Below, piece by piece: positions 60,272-64,000 of a stretch of DNA of 64,000 bases. Every line of letters starts with the position of its first letter. The stretch's first letter is position 1. Position numbers and translations under genes: made by a program. Location of the stretch: positions 310,001 through 374,000 of the forward strand of contig CAWHVQ010000008.1 of NCBI GenBank assembly GCA_963832895.1, given 5' to 3'. This DNA comes from JAMXLO01 sp963832895 (GTDB lineage: Bacteria; Pseudomonadota; Alphaproteobacteria; Acetobacterales; Acetobacteraceae). A model generated the notes under the pieces. It saw only the letters and a program-made list of their open reading frames with translations, did no database searches and was not told where the DNA came from.

Positions 60272-60374
60272 TGTCATTGCGAGTTAGCGGCGCAGCGACG
60301 AAGCAATCCCGCGTCCAGTTACCCGTATACTGTGATTGAGATTGCTTCGTCGGCTCCGTCGTCTCGCGATGACA
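60272..60374. repeat. Extragenic palindromic (REP-like) element
   Basis: The left arm starts tgtcattgcgag and contains gacgaagcaatc; the right arm contains gattgcttcgtcggc and ends ctcgcgatgaca. The arms are imperfectly inverted around a central AT-richer loop. Elements of this form are common in alphaproteobacterial genomes. It fills most of the gap between the VOC and dienelactone hydrolase genes. Confidence 0.75.
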
Positions 60375-60429
60375 GGTCCCACAGTCTCAATTCGTGATTT
60401 TATCGAGGGATCCGGGCGGAGCTTGTCCG

Positions 60430-61170
60430 ATGATTGAGCAGACCGTGGATATCGTCACCAGGGCTGGCGCGATGGAGACTTTCGTCTGCCACCCCGAGCG
60501 CGGTGGTCCGAACGCCGCCGTGTTCCTGCTGATGGACGCACCGGGCATCCGCGAGGAACTGCGCGACATGGCGCGCCGTCTCGCCACTGTCGGCTACTAT
60601 GTGCTGTTGCCCAATCTGTATTACCGAGCCGGTCGCGACACCATTTTCGGGTCAGACGTGCTTGAGCAAGGCAGCGCGGAGCGTGAGCGCATGCGCGCGG
60701 TGCGTACCAAGATGACGATCCCGCCGGTGATGGACGACATTGCGTCGATGCTGGAATTCGTCGACGGACAGGATGCGGCGAAGCAAGGGCCGGTCGGTGC
60801 GCATGGCTACTGCATGAGCGGTCCCTACGCGCTGGCGGCGGCCGCGCGCTATCCGGATCGCGTGGCCGCCGCCGCGTCGTTCTACGGCACCTGGCTGGTG
60901 AGCGATGCCGAGGAAAGCCCGCACCTCAATCTCGGCAAGGTTCCAGGTGAGCTGTACATTTCCTGCGCGGAACACGACGAGTTGGCTCCTTTGCCGATGG
61001 TCGAGGAACTTCGCGGTCTGTTCGCCCGCGCGGGTTCTCCGGGTGTAATCGAGTTGCAGCCTGGTGTGCATCACGGCTTCGCCTTCCCGCAGCGCTGGTG
61101 CTACGACAAGCCTGCGGCGGAACGCCATTGGGAGCGCTTGATCGCGCTGTATCGACGCCGCCTCGGCTGA
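60430..61170 (+). CDS. Dienelactone hydrolase family protein
   Basis: A 246-residue alpha/beta hydrolase. The nucleophile is Cys in HGYCMSGPYAL, as in true dienelactone hydrolases, and the His is in VHHGFAFPQR; the acid Asp lies near EHDELAPL. It opens a lactone ring in chloroaromatic or protoanemonin-type pathways. ATG 60430 gives the usual N-terminus. It is followed by an unknown gene and an amidohydrolase on the same strand. Confidence 0.87.
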   Translation: MIEQTVDIVTRAGAMETFVCHPERGGPNAAVFLLMDAPGIREELRDMARRLATVGYYVLLPNLYYRAGRDTIFGSDVLEQGSAERERMRAVRTKMTIPPVMDDIASMLEFVDGQDAAKQGPVGAHGYCMSGPYALAAAARYPDRVAAAASFYGTWLVSDAEESPHLNLGKVPGELYISCAEHDELAPLPMVEELRGLFARAGSPGVIELQPGVHHGFAFPQRWCYDKPAAERHWERLIALYRRRLG

Positions 61171-61255
61171 GCCACAACAACCAAGGCTTTACGTCCGGTT
61201 CGTCAGGGCGCAGGCTACTCGCCAGTAGCTGCCGAAAGACGATAGAGGAACGTGC

Positions 61256-62806
61256 ATGTTGCAAAGCCGAGAAGATATCCGCAGAGACCACGCGGTCGAT
61301 GCATTCACCGATGCTATTCTTCAGCGCGATCAGCCGCGCACCGCCGAGTTGTTCTTTGATCTGGTGCATCGCGACGGTCGTTCGATGGGCGATGCGCTCA
61401 GCCTGGTGACCGAGGCCGAGGCGCCGTTCGTCCAGGTGCCGAATCATGTCAACGTGCGCGACGGCCAGATCACGCTGATCAACAACGACCACACCATCCT
61501 CGGCCTGCGCACCTCGGCCGACCTGACGCAATATCTGCCCGAGGAATATCGGCTGCTCGGGATGCTACAGAGCGTGTGGTACATCCCTGCGGGTCTCGAC
61601 ATCTGGAATCAGTTGCTGGGCAAGTATCCCGGCCGCTATGCCACGATGAAGGGCATGAACGTGCCGTCGCCGAGCTATGGGCCCGTGGTCTGGAACCAGG
61701 ACCAGGAACCGATCGTCGAGTCAGGCACGCTCGATCAGCGTCTGCATTCGCACATGATCGCAACGATGAGCGGGGACGTGAAGCGCTCGTACGGTTTGTT
61801 CCTTGGGCTGGCCGCGGATGAAGCAGCGCGTGCCAGGCTGCGCGACCAGTTGCTGTTCCTTGGGCTGATCGACCTGCAGGACACCGTCATGGGGCGCAAG
61901 GCGCGCAACACCGGCCACAAGGCGCTGCGCGCGCGAGCCGTCGTGGATCTCGCCGATCACATCGGCTGGGATCGCGCGCATGGGGTTTACTATACCGGCG
62001 TGCCGGACATGGCGGTGGGGCCGCTCTACTATTCGTTGTACGACGCTGTATGCGTGACGTTGACCGAGGCGTTTCCGGACGTCGGCAAAAGCCTGAAGCA
62101 GACGAACCAGACACCGCTGACCCCGAAGCAGGTCGAGGACATGGTGCGGCTGCTGATGGAAGCCGACGGTCAGACCGTGTGGGATCAGATCACCACCCAT
62201 CTGCGAAACGGCGTCGCCGTGCGTAGCCTTGGCGACGCCATTCAGTTGGGTGCTGCTGAACTGGTGCTGCGGACCACGGTGCCCCGCAAGTTTACCGAGG
62301 GCCAGCATCCATTCGACTACTGCAACACCGCCAACTACTGGATGCGCACGTCCGACAACCCATACCAGCCGCGCGTCCTCTATTTGATGGCCAACTTCGT
62401 GAATGACGCTGCACGTGCCAACAAGCTGTTCAGTTCGGTGATCGAACAGGAGTTCGCAGCCAACGACTTGAGCGGCCGCACACCCGATGCACTGCTGCGC
62501 GAGCAGGACGAAGCCATCATGGCGTTCGACTTCGCGCGAGCGACCTCTGTGGCGAACGCGTATCTGCAGACCGGAGCCGATCGCAGCAAGCTGCTCGCGC
62601 GTCTCGCGGTGACCGCCTGCAAGTTCCAGGACGATCCGCACAACCAGAAGATCAGTCACTCGACGTTCGAGGAGTATGGCCACAATTCCACCCACCTGCG
62701 CGACCGGCTTCTGCTGGCCACCGCGCGGCTGCTCGCCGGCTGGCCGAAGATGCCGGGCGAGCGCGACTGCTATGCTCGCTACATGAAGGAGTGGATCAAG
62801 CACTAA
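61256..62806 (+). CDS. Uncharacterised 516-residue protein, probably helical
   Basis: A 516-residue soluble protein that I cannot place in a family. Notable patches are LRTSADLTQYLPEEYRLLGM, RLHSHMIATMSGDVKRSYG, DHIGWDRAHGVYYTGVPDMA, GQHPFDYCNTANYWMRTSDN and STFEEYGHNSTHLRDRLLLA. His residues are scattered and could bind a metal, but no standard motif is seen. It lies between a dienelactone hydrolase and an amidohydrolase, 13 bases before the latter. It is probably in the same operon and pathway, with an unknown role. Confidence 0.6.
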   Translation: MLQSREDIRRDHAVDAFTDAILQRDQPRTAELFFDLVHRDGRSMGDALSLVTEAEAPFVQVPNHVNVRDGQITLINNDHTILGLRTSADLTQYLPEEYRLLGMLQSVWYIPAGLDIWNQLLGKYPGRYATMKGMNVPSPSYGPVVWNQDQEPIVESGTLDQRLHSHMIATMSGDVKRSYGLFLGLAADEAARARLRDQLLFLGLIDLQDTVMGRKARNTGHKALRARAVVDLADHIGWDRAHGVYYTGVPDMAVGPLYYSLYDAVCVTLTEAFPDVGKSLKQTNQTPLTPKQVEDMVRLLMEADGQTVWDQITTHLRNGVAVRSLGDAIQLGAAELVLRTTVPRKFTEGQHPFDYCNTANYWMRTSDNPYQPRVLYLMANFVNDAARANKLFSSVIEQEFAANDLSGRTPDALLREQDEAIMAFDFARATSVANAYLQTGADRSKLLARLAVTACKFQDDPHNQKISHSTFEEYGHNSTHLRDRLLLATARLLAGWPKMPGERDCYARYMKEWIKH

Positions 62807-62819
62807 AGGAGGAACGATC

Positions 62820-63941
62820 ATGGCTCGCGCCTATAATGTCATCGATGCTGACGGACACATTCTGGAGCCGTTGAATCTCTGGAGTGACTACATCGAACCA
62901 AAATACCGCGATAAGGCACCGAAGCTGATCCGCGACGCGGACGGTAAGCAGCGCCTTCAGGTTGGCGAGCAGTTACTCGGCAGCAAGAAGGGGCTCGGCG
63001 CCCTCGGCGGAGTGGGCGCCCGCGACGGCACCGTGGTGGACGACGCCATGGAATACGAGCAGGGACGCAAGGGCGGCTTCGATCCACACGCGCGCATCCC
63101 CGACATGGACCAAGACGGCATCGATGCCGCCTTCCTGTATCCCAGCATCGGCCTGTTTGCCGGTGCGGTGAACGATCCGCCGACCGCCGCCGCGATGTCA
63201 CGCGCGTATAACCGGTGGCTTGCCGACTATTGCAAGCCGTATCCCGACCGGCTGTTCGGCATCGCCATGATACCGATGCAGGATGTCGACCTGGCGATCG
63301 AGGAGATGCGCTACGCGCGCCAGGAGCTCGGCTTTCGTGGCATGTTCCTGCGGCCCAATCCGTACAACGGCAAGATGGTTCATCACCCGGACTACGAGAA
63401 GTTCTGGACGATGGTGGAGGAACTCGACATATCGGTCGGGTTCCACGAGGGCGGCAACAGCGGCATGATGCAGGTCGGCATGGACCGCTTCGAGGAGCGC
63501 GGTGCGCGTCACATCATCACCCACACGATGGAGATGATGCTGGCCTGCATGGCGGTGATCTGGGGCGGCGTGTGCGAGCGGCATCCCAAGGTCCGCATCG
63601 CCTTCCTGGAGTCGGGTGGTGGCTGGATCGCCGGCTGGCTGGATCGCATGGATCGGCATTTCGACGACAAGGGGTTCAACGATTCCGGCCTCAAGACGCG
63701 TCCGAGCGAGTTGTTCAAGCGCAACTGCTGGATCGCCTTCGAGCCAGTCGAGCACTGCCTGAAGCCTCTGGTGGATTATGTCGGCGCCAACAAGATCCTA
63801 TGGGCCACTGACTACCCGCATCCGGATGGGTTCTTCCCAGGAGCGCCTGCGATGGTACGCAAGCTGATCGAGGGTGCTTCGCCGGAGACGGTCAGTCAGG
63901 TGATGGCTGGCGGTGCGAAGGGGTTCTATGCACTGCACTGA
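62820..63941 (+). CDS. Amidohydrolase-2 family protein
   Basis: A 373-residue TIM-barrel hydrolase. DADGHILEPLNLWSDYIEPK carries the first ligands (DGHILEP), FHEGGNSGMMQVGMDRFEER follows mid-protein, RIAFLESGGGWIAGWLDRMD is the typical strand, and WATDYPHPDGFFPG holds the catalytic Asp. A strong aaaggagga site precedes it. It follows an unknown protein by 13 bases and ends near the window edge. Confidence 0.88.
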   Translation: MARAYNVIDADGHILEPLNLWSDYIEPKYRDKAPKLIRDADGKQRLQVGEQLLGSKKGLGALGGVGARDGTVVDDAMEYEQGRKGGFDPHARIPDMDQDGIDAAFLYPSIGLFAGAVNDPPTAAAMSRAYNRWLADYCKPYPDRLFGIAMIPMQDVDLAIEEMRYARQELGFRGMFLRPNPYNGKMVHHPDYEKFWTMVEELDISVGFHEGGNSGMMQVGMDRFEERGARHIITHTMEMMLACMAVIWGGVCERHPKVRIAFLESGGGWIAGWLDRMDRHFDDKGFNDSGLKTRPSELFKRNCWIAFEPVEHCLKPLVDYVGANKILWATDYPHPDGFFPGAPAMVRKLIEGASPETVSQVMAGGAKGFYALH

Positions 63942-63951
63942 GTGAGTATCG

Positions 63952-63986
63952 GTGGGTTCCCCGAGCGTGAGCTTGAGGGGACCCAC
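63952..63986. terminator. Inverted repeat after the last gene (possible terminator)
   Basis: The arms gtgggttcccc (63952-63962) and ggggacccac (63977-63986) can form a hairpin 10 bases after the amidohydrolase stop. No T-run follows, so intrinsic termination is not certain. The gggaccca motif also occurs in the repeat at 28034-28120. Confidence 0.4.
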
Positions 63987-64000
63987 TGTCTCGGCGGCGT

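Overview
The window is high-GC, gene-dense bacterial DNA with chromosomal character. It holds an acnA-ccmA-ccmB run, ftsK, a UbiH-type hydroxylase, glgP, surE and sufE, and no plasmid or phage genes. The acnA/ccmAB order, the ubiquinone-type hydroxylase, the Rhodospirillum-like RuBisCO-like-protein plus cupin pair and the extragenic palindromes point to an alphaproteobacterium, perhaps Rhodospirillales/Acetobacteraceae. That placement is inference; no 16S or marker search was possible. I saw no rRNA, tRNA, CRISPR, transposase or integrase.

Layout. 1-9.2 kb: two small lipoproteins; a same-strand run of amidohydrolase, SufE, MFS carrier and Tat-exported FAD oxidase; a patch of gene debris; a membrane protein; a luciferase-like (LLM) oxidoreductase divergent from a LigB-type dioxygenase. 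9.2-17.9 kb: mostly minus strand, with acnA coupled to a FUSC exporter, a UPF0114 protein and another LLM enzyme, and ccmA/ccmB divergent from acnA. 18-22.2 kb: glycogen phosphorylase, then a RuBisCO-like protein and a cupin, possibly a methylthioadenosine salvage pair. 22.3-28 kb: hyuA-hyuB followed by the wreck of an adenine deaminase gene, divergent from a DHA2 drug exporter. 28-32 kb: operon of two amidohydrolases, Rieske protein, carboxymuconolactone-decarboxylase-like protein and TPR protein. 32-45 kb: a large accessory catabolic region (SDRs, quinone reductase, two LLM enzymes, amidohydrolase, acyl-CoA ligase, MaoC hydratase, FAH, cupin, enoyl-CoA hydratase, CaiB transferase), with surE embedded. 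45-51.5 kb: hydrolase, PPOX protein, penicillin-acylase-like enzyme, an MmgE/PrpD-CaiB operon and a VOC protein. 51.6-64 kb: ftsK, UbiH-like hydroxylase, chemoreceptor, 2-hydroxyacid dehydrogenase, acyl-CoA-dehydrogenase-like flavoprotein, VOC protein, dienelactone hydrolase, an unrecognised 516-residue protein and a fifth amidohydrolase.

The theme is oxidative and CoA-dependent breakdown of organic, probably aromatic or xenobiotic, acids. The families are repeated: five amidohydrolase-2 proteins, four LLM flavoenzymes, two CaiB transferases, two SDRs and two VOC proteins.

The most striking observation is about integrity. Six otherwise well-preserved genes each carry one +1 frameshift (FAD oxidase, LigB-like dioxygenase, FUSC exporter, ccmA, CaiB transferase, MmgE/PrpD). 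In all six, removing one G from a GGTAC or GGGTAC string (on one strand or the other) restores the family sequence. This looks like a systematic base-calling error at a possibly modified GTAC motif, or less likely a real mutational hotspot. The six genes are therefore listed as CDS with a frameshift, not as true pseudogenes.
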